From positions 248,001-312,000 of the forward strand of contig CAWDJF010000005.1 of NCBI GenBank assembly GCA_963802575.1: DNA of 64,000 nt, given 5' to 3'. Both the position numbers and the translations under genes were made by a program. The stretch is from DATFTE01 sp963802575 (GTDB taxonomy: Bacteria > Acidobacteriota > Terriglobia > Terriglobales > Acidobacteriaceae). Shown here in pieces: positions 7,991-16,115 of this stretch (position 1 is the stretch's first letter; each line of letters begins with the position of its first letter). The notes below the pieces were generated by a model. The model was given only the letters and a program-made list of their open reading frames with translations. It did not search any database and had not been told where the DNA came from.

Positions 7991-9043
7991 TCATCCGATA
8001 TACCCTCGTGCCTTCAGCAACTCCGCATTCAGCAGCGCCGCCCCCGCCGCCCCACGGATCGTGTTATGCGACAGCACCGTGAACTTCCAATCCAGCACTT
8101 TGCAAGGACGCAGCCTGCCCACCGTCGTCGTCATCCCCGCACCCGCGTCCACATCAAACCGCGGCTGCGGACGATCATTCGCCTCCAGATATTCCACTGG
8201 CCGAGCCGGAGCGCTGGGCAAATTCAACTCCGATGGCACAGGAGGGAACTCCCGCCACGCCGCGATGATCTCCTGCGTCGTGGCCTTCTTCCGCAATTTC
8301 ACCGACACCGACTCCGTATGCCCATCCTCGACTGCCACGCGATTGCACTGCGCGCTCATGGCGAAGTCGCCTGGCACGATCGCTGACCCGTTCATGCGCC
8401 CCAGCAGCTTCTGCGTCTCTTCCTCCATCTTTTCTTCTTCTTTGGCGATGTAGGGAATCACGTTTCCCAGAATGTCGAGCGAGGCCACTCCGGGATAGCC
8501 CGCTCCGCTAACCGCCTGCATGGTGACCGCCATCACCGTCTCCAGGCCGAACCGCTGCTGCAATGGAGCCAGAGCCAGCACCAGTCCCATGGCCGAGCAG
8601 TTGGAGTTGGTCACGACGAATCCGCCGGACTTCTTTTTCCAGGTCTGGCACTCAATGAGCTTGATGTGATCAGGATTGACTTCGGGAATCACCAGCGGCA
8701 CGTCGCTCTTCATGCGCAGCGCACTGGAATTCGAAATCACCGCGCAACCCGCTTCGGCAAAGCGCGGATCGAGTTCCGCGGCAATGCCGGCATCGAGTGC
8801 GGCAAAAATAACCTTGGGAGCCCCGTCGGGAGTCGCCGCGGAAACCTTCATTCCCGCAACCTTCACCGGCATCAAGGTCTTCATCCGCCAGCGCGCGGCT
8901 TCCGAATATGTCTTGCCCTCCGACCGGTCCGACGCCGCCAGCCACGCCACCTCGAACCACGGATGATGCTCCAGCATCTGCACGAAGCGCTGCCCAACAA
9001 TGCCGGTCGCGCCCAGAATTCCTACAGGGATCTTTTTCTCCAT
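7991..9043 (-). CDS. asd: Aspartate-semialdehyde dehydrogenase
   Basis: 350-aa NADPH-dependent enzyme making aspartate semialdehyde, the substrate of DapA. The N-terminal nucleotide-binding motif GATGIVGQ is at residues 11-18, and the catalytic cysteine is Cys149 in TNSNCSAMG. The sequence pattern (for example AVSGAGYPGV) is that of the archaeal/fungal-type Asd rather than the E. coli type. It heads the minus-strand lysine cluster; its start codon lies 149 bp from the divergent galT gene, so the shared gap probably holds both promoters. Confidence 0.94.
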   Translation of the reverse strand: MEKKIPVGILGATGIVGQRFVQMLEHHPWFEVAWLAASDRSEGKTYSEAARWRMKTLMPVKVAGMKVSAATPDGAPKVIFAALDAGIAAELDPRFAEAGCAVISNSSALRMKSDVPLVIPEVNPDHIKLIECQTWKKKSGGFVVTNSNCSAMGLVLALAPLQQRFGLETVMAVTMQAVSGAGYPGVASLDILGNVIPYIAKEEEKMEEETQKLLGRMNGSAIVPGDFAMSAQCNRVAVEDGHTESVSVKLRKKATTQEIIAAWREFPPVPSELNLPSAPARPVEYLEANDRPQPRFDVDAGAGMTTTVGRLRPCKVLDWKFTVLSHNTIRGAAGAALLNAELLKARGYIG

Positions 9044-9097
9044 GAGTGTGTTTTGAATTTTACATCAGCGATTCAGCTCGCACCGCCAAGGAACCAC

Positions 9098-9150
9098 GTA
9101 GGGACGGACACTCTCGTCCGTCCACCGAGCGCAGCGAGGTCGGTCCCTAC
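9098..9150. repeat. Hairpin repeat GTAGGGACGGACA between asd and galT
   Basis: GTAGGGAC on the left pairs with GTCCCTAC (9143-9150), with an inner GGACGGACA...TCGTCCGTCC pairing. It sits in the divergent asd/galT promoter region. Confidence 0.6.
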
Positions 9151-9192
9151 AGTCTTCCTGATTTCTGCCGATAGAGAACCTGAGGAGTCACC

Positions 9193-10215
9193 ATGCCAGA
9201 ACTACGTCAGAACTTCTTCACCAAAGAGTGGGTCATCATTGCCACCGAACGCGCCAAGCGCCCCGAGGATCTGGTCGTCCATCACGAGGCGAAGGTCATC
9301 GCCCCTTACGTACCCACTTGCCCCTTCTGTCCTGGAAACGAGAGCCAAACGCCACCCGAGGTTTTGCGCTATCCGGTGAGCAAGTCCGGAAACTGGCAGG
9401 TTCGCGTCGTACCCAACCGCTTCGCCGCCCTCGCGCGCGATCTCGAACCCACGCGTACTATCCACCGTTCGCGCCGCACCATCAACGGATTCGGCGTGCA
9501 CGATGTCATCATCGAGACTCCCGATCACTCCCATAGCATGGCCCAGATGACCGACGCCCATGTGGCCGACGTTTTACGCCTCTACAAGGCCCGCTACAAC
9601 GAGCTCAGCCTCGATCCCCGCATCGCCCAGCTCACCATTTTCAAGAATCACGGACGCGATGCCGGCACCAGCCTCGAGCATCCACACTCCCAACTCGTCG
9701 CTACGCCCGTCATCTCGCATCAAGTGCGCGAGCGCCTGCAGCAGGCTCTCAGCCACTATGACGAATACGGCGACTGCATGTTCTGTCAGATGGTGCAGGA
9801 AGAACTGGAAGAGCAGACCCGCATCGTGATGGTCACACCGCATTTTGCCGCTGTCGAACTGTTCGCCTCGGCCACGCCTTTTTCCACTTACATTTATCCG
9901 TTGCGCCACATGGCCAGCTTCGGCGACATCAGCGGCGCTGAGATCAATGATCTCGCCCACGTTCTGCGCAATTTGTTGGGGAAGCTTTATGTTGGATTGG
10001 AAAACCCTGACTTCAACTACACCATCCGCACCGCGCCCTCAGAATGTTTCGGCGCGAAATACTTCCACTGGTACGTCAGCGTGATTCCGCGCATGACCCG
10101 CGTCGCCGGCTTCGAACTGGGCTCCGGCATGTTCATCAACACAGTGTTACCGGAAACGGCCGCCGAATTCCTACGAGGAATCAAAGTAGAAGATGCCTCC
10201 GCCGCTGGAGCATAG
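9193..10215 (+). CDS. galT: Galactose-1-phosphate uridylyltransferase
   Basis: 340-aa HIT-superfamily nucleotidyltransferase; transfers UMP between UDP-glucose and hexose 1-phosphate (Leloir pathway). The Zn-binding pair is in CPFCPGNE (Cys43, Cys46), and the catalytic region is GTSLEHPHSQ with His161 and His163. A good Shine-Dalgarno (GAGGAG) lies 6-10 bases before the ATG. Length fits the family of about 340-350 aa. No other Leloir gene is adjacent; the next gene downstream is on the opposite strand beyond two hairpin repeats. The strict substrate (galactose versus another hexose phosphate) is not certain. Confidence 0.9.
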   Translation: MPELRQNFFTKEWVIIATERAKRPEDLVVHHEAKVIAPYVPTCPFCPGNESQTPPEVLRYPVSKSGNWQVRVVPNRFAALARDLEPTRTIHRSRRTINGFGVHDVIIETPDHSHSMAQMTDAHVADVLRLYKARYNELSLDPRIAQLTIFKNHGRDAGTSLEHPHSQLVATPVISHQVRERLQQALSHYDEYGDCMFCQMVQEELEEQTRIVMVTPHFAAVELFASATPFSTYIYPLRHMASFGDISGAEINDLAHVLRNLLGKLYVGLENPDFNYTIRTAPSECFGAKYFHWYVSVIPRMTRVAGFELGSGMFINTVLPETAAEFLRGIKVEDASAAGA

Positions 10216-10263
10216 CTTGTGTGGAGCGGGCGCCCTCGCCCCCTCAGTCGCGAAGCGACGAAA

Positions 10264-10286
10264 GTAACGCCGGCGTTCTCGCCGGC
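10264..10286 (+). repeat. Repeat family E (GTAACGCCGGCGTTCTCGCCGGC)
   Basis: Short GC hairpin CGCCGGCG...CGCCGGC preceded by GTAA. Close relatives are at 19517-19540 (plus), 19938-19960 and 42900-42922 (minus). Confidence 0.65.
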
Positions 10287-10320
10287 CACGATGAACCAAA
10301 ACACGATGAACCAAAAGAAG

Positions 10321-10423
10321 ACGTCATCCCGACCCTGAGCGAAGCGAAGGGAGAGGGATCTGGCGTGCAGTGCATGTAACGTCCCACGCCAGATCCTTCG
10401 CCCGGGCGGGCTCAGGATGACGT
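10321..10423. repeat. Large nested hairpin between galT and the AI-2E permease gene
   Basis: Outer arms ACGTCATCC...CTGAGC and GCTCAGGATGACGT, with inner perfect arms GGATCTGGCGTG and CACGCCAGATCC. It lies between two convergent genes. It may serve as bidirectional terminator but has no T-run, so it is more like a mobile-type intergenic repeat. Confidence 0.75.
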
Positions 10424-10468
10424 CGCAAGAAAATCAATTTCGTGGGAGGTGTTCTCGACGGCGCCGGC

Positions 10469-11557
10469 CTACGCCCGCGGACTAATCTCCGACCCAAACG
10501 AATATTCATTCAACGGCCCGAACCGTTTCTTCTCCGCATACAAGCGCCAGCGCCGGAACACAATTCGCAAACTCGCCATCACCGGAATCGATAAATACAC
10601 ACCCAGCACCCCGGCAATCTCTCCCCCGGCCAGCACCCCAAAAATCGCGGCCAGGGGATGCAGCTCCATGCTCTTTCCCATGATGCGGGGAGACACCACA
10701 TAATCCTGAATCATCCGCCACGCCACCAGGAAGATCAGCAGCCCCAGCCAGTGGCTGTAGCTCAGCAGCAACGCCACGCCCATAATCAGCAAGCCCGCCA
10801 CCAGTGGACCCACCACGGGAATAAACTCCATGATGCCGCCCGCCGTGCCGAGCACCAGCGCGTAGGGAACTCGCATTACTCCCATGAACGCAATGTAAGC
10901 CACGAGTGACAACGCTGCCAGCGTCAATTGGGCGCGAATGAAATGTGCCAGCATCTGGTTCAGATCGCCCAGCACCCCTTCCATGAACTCGCGTTGCGGA
11001 CGCGTATTTACAAACGACAGCACCACCTGGCTGAACATTTGCCCGTCCTTCAGAAAGAACGCTGCCAGAATCGGCACAACGATCAGCAGCCACGATTGCT
11101 GCGCCACCTCAGCCACGCGGATCCCGGCCCGCTGTGCCATATCGACCAGGTCCTGGCGATGATTGACCAGGAAACCTTTCAATTGCTGCCGAGTCGCACT
11201 ACTCCACCCGTGCTCGGCGCCGAGTTGTTCAGCGATCTGCCCCGAACCGATCTTTTCAATCAGTGCCGGCAGCGCCTCGCTCAATTTTTGTGCCTGCCGC
11301 CCAATCTGAGGGCCCACGAAGAAGAAGAACGTAACCAGTAGGATGACCAGCAGAAAGTAAATGACCGCGATCGCTCGCCCGCGGCTATGCATCAGTCTTT
11401 CCAGACGGGATACGGCCGGGTCAACCAGGTAAGCAAACAGCACCGCAAACAGGAAAGCCTCGAGCGTGCGATGTGCCACGTAGAGGAATCCCAGCGCCAG
11501 GGCGAACAATAGCGCGGTAAATAAAACCCGTGTCGTTTTTGTGTCGATGAGCGGCAA
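10469..11557 (-). CDS. AI-2E family transporter (PerM-like permease)
   Basis: 362-aa polytopic membrane protein with the TqsA/PerM (UPF0118) architecture: two or more N-terminal helices (LFTALLFALALGFLYVA; IAVIYFLLVILLVTFFFFVG), a long amphipathic central region, then a hydrophobic C-terminal half ending in a cluster of helices. The family includes the E. coli AI-2 exporter TqsA and sodium/proton antiporters, so the substrate is not predictable. The start is a TTG at 11557, since no ATG gives the first membrane helix. The stop at 10469 faces galT across the hairpin repeats. Confidence 0.88.
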   Translation of the reverse strand: MPLIDTKTTRVLFTALLFALALGFLYVAHRTLEAFLFAVLFAYLVDPAVSRLERLMHSRGRAIAVIYFLLVILLVTFFFFVGPQIGRQAQKLSEALPALIEKIGSGQIAEQLGAEHGWSSATRQQLKGFLVNHRQDLVDMAQRAGIRVAEVAQQSWLLIVVPILAAFFLKDGQMFSQVVLSFVNTRPQREFMEGVLGDLNQMLAHFIRAQLTLAALSLVAYIAFMGVMRVPYALVLGTAGGIMEFIPVVGPLVAGLLIMGVALLLSYSHWLGLLIFLVAWRMIQDYVVSPRIMGKSMELHPLAAIFGVLAGGEIAGVLGVYLSIPVMASLRIVFRRWRLYAEKKRFGPLNEYSFGSEISPRA

Positions 11558-11644
11558 CCCTTACTCCCCAACTTCGATGAAGATTCCGGTCCCGGGGAAG
11601 CTTGTTGCGAAAATATTAAACCGTCGGTGGCTAGCCTTTGACTC

Positions 11645-11677
11645 GTATCAGGGCACCGCTTCAGCGGTGCCGTAACC
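11645..11677. repeat. Repeat family G (TATCAGGGCACCGCTTCAGCGGTGCCG)
   Basis: Hairpin GGCACCGC-TTCA-GCGGTGCC preceded by GTATCAG. A sister copy (GGCATCGC-TTTA-GCGATGCC, also after GTATCAG) is at 19967-19999. Confidence 0.7.
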
Positions 11678-11706
11678 GCTCACTCATTTACCCCTTCAGG
11701 GGCTGC

Positions 11707-12435
11707 TCAATCCCGCACAACCTCCGTGTTATTCGACGGAACCAGAATGCGGATCAGCTTGAAGTGGTCCTGATCATCCAGGTAGAGCATCCAGTCGCCG
11801 CTTTCCTGCTTCAAAGTTACCTTCAGCAGATCGCGATCGGCTCCCTTGATCTTCACTTTCTCCTTGCCCAGCAGTTGCAGGCTCACGCTCATCGAAGTGC
11901 GTTCCTGCGGCACCAGCACCCCAAACAGCGCCGGAGCCGTCGGGCACTGCATCTTCCCGTTGTCAGGCTTGCAACTCGATCCCAGATAGCGCCACGCCAG
12001 CAACTCGCGCTGCACAAAAGAGTTGTTATCGAGCACCATGGTCGACGACGGCATCAGGAAAGGCTGTTCCGAAGTTTTCTCTCCCGCGCGCGCTGTGATG
12101 TGCTCCACTAGGAACTGATCGTTCGGAGCCACCGACAACTCCGATTTTCCTTCGCCCAGGTCATGCCACTCGTAATGGATCAGATCGCCGCCCGCCGAGA
12201 TCTTCAATTCCGAACGCTGCCCGGGATCGGCGCCCCCCTCGGCCTTGAGCTGCGACGTCACCGCGCTCCCGCCTGCGACCTGCTGAACCGAAAAGGTCTC
12301 GGTGGCCACGCGCTGTCCGTTGACGAACACGCCGAACGTGCCGGAGTCCACCGCCTGCGCTGGGGTTTCCTTCGCGCCCGCCACTCCCGCGAGTAGCAGA
12401 AGCACGCTTGCCATCATCATTCGCTCAAACTTCAA
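11707..12435 (-). CDS. Exported protein of unknown function
   Basis: 242-aa protein with a short signal peptide (MMMASVLLLLAGVAGA, cleavage likely after AGAKE). The start is a TTG at 12435 placed 5 bases after GGAGAG; an ATG at 12420 is an alternative that still keeps the signal. The mature part is mostly beta (GTFGVFVNGQRVATETFSV; a C-terminal GDWMLYLDDQDHFKLIRILV). I do not recognise a named family; the overall look is of periplasmic proteins in which one segment (the middle, IEGADR-like KIKGADRDLL) resembles DUF3108-type lipocalin-like folds. It lies 66 bp downstream of aroK on the same strand. Confidence 0.75.
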   Translation of the reverse strand: MKFERMMMASVLLLLAGVAGAKETPAQAVDSGTFGVFVNGQRVATETFSVQQVAGGSAVTSQLKAEGGADPGQRSELKISAGGDLIHYEWHDLGEGKSELSVAPNDQFLVEHITARAGEKTSEQPFLMPSSTMVLDNNSFVQRELLAWRYLGSSCKPDNGKMQCPTAPALFGVLVPQERTSMSVSLQLLGKEKVKIKGADRDLLKVTLKQESGDWMLYLDDQDHFKLIRILVPSNNTEVVRD

Positions 12436-12501
12436 AGTTGCTCTCCAGAAAATGGGTTTGGGTGGCGTAGCGCTTCGATCAAGCCCCCGTTAAAACGCGC
12501 C

Positions 12502-13047
12502 TCAGGGCCTAAGGGCTGCTTTTATCCACCGCTCAATCTCCGCCACTACAGTCTCTACGTCTTTGCCGCTGGTTTCAATGTGTAGGGAAGCACCGAGGTA
12601 ACTAGCCTTTCGCGATTCATACAACCGCCGGAAATGGTCTCCATCGCGCAGCAAAGGACGGTAGACCTCATCCGCCTCGCATCTCCGCCGCAGTTCTTCG
12701 ACGTCAGCGTGCAGAAATATGGTTCTGGCCTTCTTCAACAGCTCCAGGTTTTCCTTCTGCGCGAAGGTCCCGCCACCCAAAGCAACCACGGCCGTAGACG
12801 AGCCCAGGTCCGTCAACAGCGCGCGCAATTCCGCGTGCTCGGCGCGGCGAAAATCGCCTTCCCCGGACTCGCGAAAGATCTCTTGAATGGAACGCCCCGC
12901 GCGGCGCCGAATGCGCTCGTCCAAGTCATGGAATGGCCAGTCGAGACGCTGGCTCAGAGCCCGCCCCACGCTGCTCTTGCCCGCTCCCATGAAGCCGACC
13001 AGAAAAATGGCTTGCACAAGACCGGCTCCAGCGCGTCCTGGTGTCAT
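12502..13047 (-). CDS. aroK: Shikimate kinase
   Basis: 181-aa ATP-dependent kinase of the chorismate pathway. P-loop GFMGAGKSS at 18-26, DLDERIRRRAG at 41-51 (substrate-binding Asp residues 41 and 43), EIFRESGEGDFRRAE at 56-70, and the glycine-rich VALGGGTF at 88-95. The lid Arg is probably in the RPLLRDGDHF stretch. The length is typical. The sigma factor operon lies upstream on the same strand after 48 bp. Confidence 0.94.
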   Translation of the reverse strand: MTPGRAGAGLVQAIFLVGFMGAGKSSVGRALSQRLDWPFHDLDERIRRRAGRSIQEIFRESGEGDFRRAEHAELRALLTDLGSSTAVVALGGGTFAQKENLELLKKARTIFLHADVEELRRRCEADEVYRPLLRDGDHFRRLYESRKASYLGASLHIETSGKDVETVVAEIERWIKAALRP

Positions 13048-13095
13048 TCCTGCCTGAATCCCGGATAGGCTTTAACTACCTGTCCGGCAAGGTTT

Positions 13096-14001
13096 TCAGC
13101 GTTTTCTGAAGTGGATTTTACCACTGAAGGAGATCAGCTTAACGGAAGATGCGGCCTTGCCCATGGTGCCTGCGAAGGCACTCCCTACTTTGATGGCGAA
13201 GGGCGTGTGTTTCGGTTGCAACGGGAAATCGTTTATCACTTGCCCTTTCATCGAGCGGGCGGTGACATCAATCGACGCGTAGGCGGGAGCCACTGCGTCG
13301 ATATCCCCAGAGTGGCTGCTGAGAAGATATTCGCCACCGGTGCCGAAGTCGCCGTCATAACGAATGCCCCCGGCTGTCGAATTCACCTGAACATATCTTC
13401 CCGTGACATCCACCAGCGACACCGCTCCGTTCACCGAAGAGATGTCCACATGCGCGTCGCGCACGTTGGTCAAGGTGACGGCCCCATCCATGGTGCGCAC
13501 GTGCACGTGCGCGTTATTCAGATCGCGCACATCCACCACCGCCGTCGAACATTCAATGTTCAGGTCGCCCTGCAGCTTTTCGGCATGTAACGGGCCCGTG
13601 CCTGAATGTAGCGTTATGTTGGCGTCAGAAGGAATCTGGACTTCGTAGTCCACTTGGCCGCTGTGGTTGTCGGCTCCGGGCAGAAGATGGGAAAGCACGT
13701 CAACGCGATCCCCGCTCTGGCTTTGATCGATCTCAACTTTATCCGAGTGCAGAATCGCGGTCACAATCACGTCTGTGCCGGGTGCCGGCTTGACCGAGAT
13801 TGGGCCATAGGGATTGGTGATGGAAACACTTGCCCGCGCTCCCACGGGGAAGCGGAATTCCTTGCGAGTCTCCCCCACTGCGACGATCGCGACGGCCACA
13901 ATCAAAACGGCGGTCAACCTCGCAGCCCGCGTGTTGCTATCCATACGGCTCTCTCCCCAAGCGCTGGCCCTTTTAGTCTTTGCCAGCTTCGCGTCTGCCA
14001 T
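13096..14001 (-). CDS. DUF4097-type exported adhesin-like protein
   Basis: Beta-helix-like protein with a run of short parallel strands (LNIECSTAVVDVRDLNNAHV, then VRTMDGAVTLTNVRDAHVDI and ISSVNGAVSLVDVTGR), the pattern of DUF4097/DUF4098 'putative adhesin' proteins of the envelope. The start at 14001 forms TAATG with the anti-sigma stop, implying translational coupling; a second ATG at 13944 follows a GGAGAG box and begins directly at the signal anchor (LTAVLIVAVAIVAVGE). It is the third gene of the sigma/anti-sigma operon and is probably part of an envelope stress response. Confidence 0.82.
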   Translation of the reverse strand: MADAKLAKTKRASAWGESRMDSNTRAARLTAVLIVAVAIVAVGETRKEFRFPVGARASVSITNPYGPISVKPAPGTDVIVTAILHSDKVEIDQSQSGDRVDVLSHLLPGADNHSGQVDYEVQIPSDANITLHSGTGPLHAEKLQGDLNIECSTAVVDVRDLNNAHVHVRTMDGAVTLTNVRDAHVDISSVNGAVSLVDVTGRYVQVNSTAGGIRYDGDFGTGGEYLLSSHSGDIDAVAPAYASIDVTARSMKGQVINDFPLQPKHTPFAIKVGSAFAGTMGKAASSVKLISFSGKIHFRKR

Positions 14002-14010
14002 TATGGCAGA
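13994..14010. promoter_or_regulatory. 17-bp palindrome at the stop/start overlap
   Basis: TCTGCCAT-T-ATGGCAGA, perfect 8-bp arms spanning the anti-sigma stop and the DUF4097 start codon. It could modulate coupled translation; the function is unproven. Confidence 0.45.
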
Positions 14011-14828
14011 GAACGGTCTAAAGCCATTTCGTATACCATCGACTTCTGTGCGTACGCGTTTACCAGCGATTCCTGTGCCTCTTCGTCCGTAGGATCGTCT
14101 TTTACCGTCTGCTCTGCGTCATGGATGTAATCATTCACATTGCGCAGATTGTTCTCGTACACGCTGCGCATCGCAGGAGCGCGCAATGCCACCGCTTCCA
14201 GCATCTGTTGATCTTCGCTTAAAGTCGCCGCTGCCATCGGAGCACGGCCAATGGCCATTTCGTGCGTGATCGGCGCGTCTCCGCGTTCGTAGATCATGGT
14301 TCCTACAACTAATAATGCTGCGGCCACCGGAGCCATCCATGCCCAAACCCACCGACGCCTCGATCCCGCCGTGACCAGACGGTCTTGATGGGCCTTACGA
14401 ATCAGCCCCTCTTGCCGCAACGCAATCTCCAGCGAATTCCAGATCCTCGGACTTGGTTCCACGGAATCCTGCAACTGCCGGGCTTCCGCGGAAACCATAT
14501 CCATTTCCGACTGCCATTGCTCGAGGTTCGCTCGAATGGCGCTCCAGACTCGCGGACTCGGTTCCTCGGAAGCTTGCAGCAAGCGAGCCTCATGGGAAAT
14601 CAAATCCATCTCTGATTGCCATTGCCCTACAGTGGCGGCGATGGAACTCCAAACACGGGGGCTGGGTTCCTCCGAGGCCTGTAACACTCGGGCGTTTTCC
14701 GAAATTACGTTCAGATCTGCGACAACGCTTGCGCATGCCGGACAGGAACGCAGATGCGCTTCCTGCTCGGCGCTACGACGGCCGTCCACGATCTCTGGCA
14801 GAACGTGTTCCAACTCTGCGCAGGTCAT
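14001..14828 (-). CDS. Anti-sigma factor with zinc finger and triplicated 35-residue repeat
   Basis: 275-aa protein. A ZAS-type zinc-binding motif is at the N-terminus (HLRSCPAC: His25, Cys29, Cys32). One membrane helix lies at about 161-179 (VWAWMAPVAAALLVVGTMI). Between them is a repeat at exact 35-residue spacing: residues 44-63, 79-98 and 114-133, each with the core EAR-LQ-S-EPSPR-W. The C-terminal domain (YENNLRNVNDYIHDAEQTV) should be periplasmic. It follows the ECF sigma gene by 40 bp, so it is the sigma's cognate anti-sigma factor. The triplicate repeat looks like duplication of a sigma-docking or linker element and is unusual. Confidence 0.88.
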   Translation of the reverse strand: MTCAELEHVLPEIVDGRRSAEQEAHLRSCPACASVVADLNVISENARVLQASEEPSPRVWSSIAATVGQWQSEMDLISHEARLLQASEEPSPRVWSAIRANLEQWQSEMDMVSAEARQLQDSVEPSPRIWNSLEIALRQEGLIRKAHQDRLVTAGSRRRWVWAWMAPVAAALLVVGTMIYERGDAPITHEMAIGRAPMAAATLSEDQQMLEAVALRAPAMRSVYENNLRNVNDYIHDAEQTVKDDPTDEEAQESLVNAYAQKSMVYEMALDRSLP

Positions 14829-14868
14829 GCTACCTCTCTCCCCGATACCGCTTGTCCCTATTCGCTTC

Positions 14869-15471
14869 TCACGGCCTGGTGGCTTTTGCAGCTCTGCTCG
14901 TTTTGAGAAGCTCGCGCAGTTTCATCCGCGCCTTGTGTAACTGTGACTTGCTGTTGCCGATCGAACAGCCTACCAATTCGGCAATTTCATTGTGCTCGAA
15001 ACCCTCCACATCGTGCAGCACAAAAATCGATCGATACCCCGGAGGTAACGCCTCGATCGCCCGCTCCAACTGCAACCGGTCGAGCGATCCGGCCAATGCC
15101 GGGTCCAGCGCGCCCAACTCCTTCTTCGGCGTCTCTTCCTCGGTCTCCACCGTGTCTTCCAGCGGGACCACTGGCAAACCTTTTTTCCGCAGCCGCATCA
15201 GAACCACGTTCACCGCCATGCGGTGCAACCAGGTCGAGAAGGCGGACTCGCCGCGGAAAGTCCCGATCTTTCGAAATAACTGCAGGAAGGCTTCTTGAGT
15301 GAGGTCTTCGGCTTCCGCCGTGTTGGCTGTCATGCGCAGACATAGCGAATATACGCGCCGCTTATGCAGGTCATAGAGAGTCTCAAAGGCCTCCGCATCT
15401 CCCTGCTTTGCTCGCTCAATGGCCTCTGCTTCAGAAAGCCCGTCGTTCGGTTTTCTTCGCGCGTCCGTCAA
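14869..15471 (-). CDS. RNA polymerase sigma factor, ECF (RpoE-like)
   Basis: 200-aa extracytoplasmic-function sigma factor. Region 2 is at about 20-90 (FETLYDLHKRRVYSLCLRM; DLTQEAFLQLFRK; FSTWLHRMAVN), and region 4 at about 130-190 (LPPGYRSIFVLHDVEGF; EIAELVGCSIGNSKSQLHKA). The start is TTG at 15471, 5 bases after GGAAAAGG, as there is no upstream ATG in frame. It is followed by the anti-sigma gene and the DUF4097 gene in one operon, expected to be autoregulated. A 20-bp palindrome lies about 75 bp upstream. Confidence 0.93.
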   Translation of the reverse strand: MTDARRKPNDGLSEAEAIERAKQGDAEAFETLYDLHKRRVYSLCLRMTANTAEAEDLTQEAFLQLFRKIGTFRGESAFSTWLHRMAVNVVLMRLRKKGLPVVPLEDTVETEEETPKKELGALDPALAGSLDRLQLERAIEALPPGYRSIFVLHDVEGFEHNEIAELVGCSIGNSKSQLHKARMKLRELLKTSRAAKATRP

Positions 15472-15544
15472 GTTGCCTTTTCCGGCCGCATTAAGTCAGA
15501 TGCGGCATAAATCCCTTTTCGTTGTATCGGTTGCAGACCATTCA

Positions 15545-15564
15545 TCCTTCCATTTATGGAAGGA
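15545..15564. promoter_or_regulatory. Perfect 9-bp-arm palindrome upstream of the ECF sigma gene
   Basis: TCCTTCCAT-TT-ATGGAAGGA about 75 bp upstream of the sigma start. This is a candidate operator or a binding site for an operon regulator; no recognisable -35/-10 was assigned. Confidence 0.5.
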
Positions 15565-15825
15565 AAATATGATTAAATCCATTGTTTGTGCAAACTAGCG
15601 CACACCCCTCACCAAAGTAACCCACCGAGCCTATCGGTATTCCCCAAATCCCGTCAATACCTGGGGCAGCTTACGTGCCAATCGGCTCACGGAGCCCAGT
15701 GTGGGCAACGGGTGCATCGCCCGTTCCCGAAGCGAAGGCCCTTCATCTAAGATCGAAAACCGCTGGGACGCACAGTATTGTTATGTTCTCTCGGCGTTCT
15801 CGGCGTCCTTTGCGGTTGTAATTTC

Positions 15826-15866
15826 CTGATGCCCGAAGCCTGACGCCCGAGGCCCGAAGCCTGCCC
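15826..15866 (-). repeat. Repeat family B (CCCGAAGCCTGACG units)
   Basis: Tandem degenerate units of CCCGAAGCCTGACG/GCCCGAGG. Same family at 17416-17448 and 20044-20097, always just outside a gene's 3' or 5' end. Confidence 0.7.
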
Positions 15867-16115
15867 CTAAGCCCCCGAGGCCGTCGTAATCGTCTCCAAC
15901 CCATGCCCCTCCGGCCCCGTCTCCCTCACCCGCAGCAGGATGGCAAACGCCAATCCTACAAATCCCAACACCGAGAAAATCCACATCCCCATGGCGTACC
16001 CGCCCACGTTCTTTAGACCAGCATGGGAATAGTCGTTTGCCTTACCCACCATCAAGTTCAACAAAAAGAAGCCAATCTGCTGAATTAGGGTCATCAGTGC
16101 GTACGCCGTCCCCAA
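15867..16115 (-). pseudogene. MFS transporter, C-terminal part after frameshift
   Basis: Continuation of the transporter at 16042-17265 in another frame: TAYALMTLIQQIGFFLLNLMVGK and a last helix (MWIFSVLGFVGLAFAILLRV). The two reading frames meet at a run of four C (16110-16113 on the plus strand; GGGG on the coding strand). One extra G accounts for the break, giving VDQGRLG followed by TAYALMTL. Either a sequencing/assembly indel or a real inactivation. Confidence 0.75.

Larger units (their letters stand above)
15472..15866. other. Intergenic region upstream of the sigma operon
   Basis: No gene is seen. It holds the sigma operon promoter zone (with the palindrome at 15545-15564), a plain stretch to about 15780, and then repeats of families C (15783-15821, GGCGTCCTTTGCGGTTG) and B (15826-15866, CCCGAAGCCTGACGCCCGA) just downstream of the MFS stop codon. 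Confidence 0.6.
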
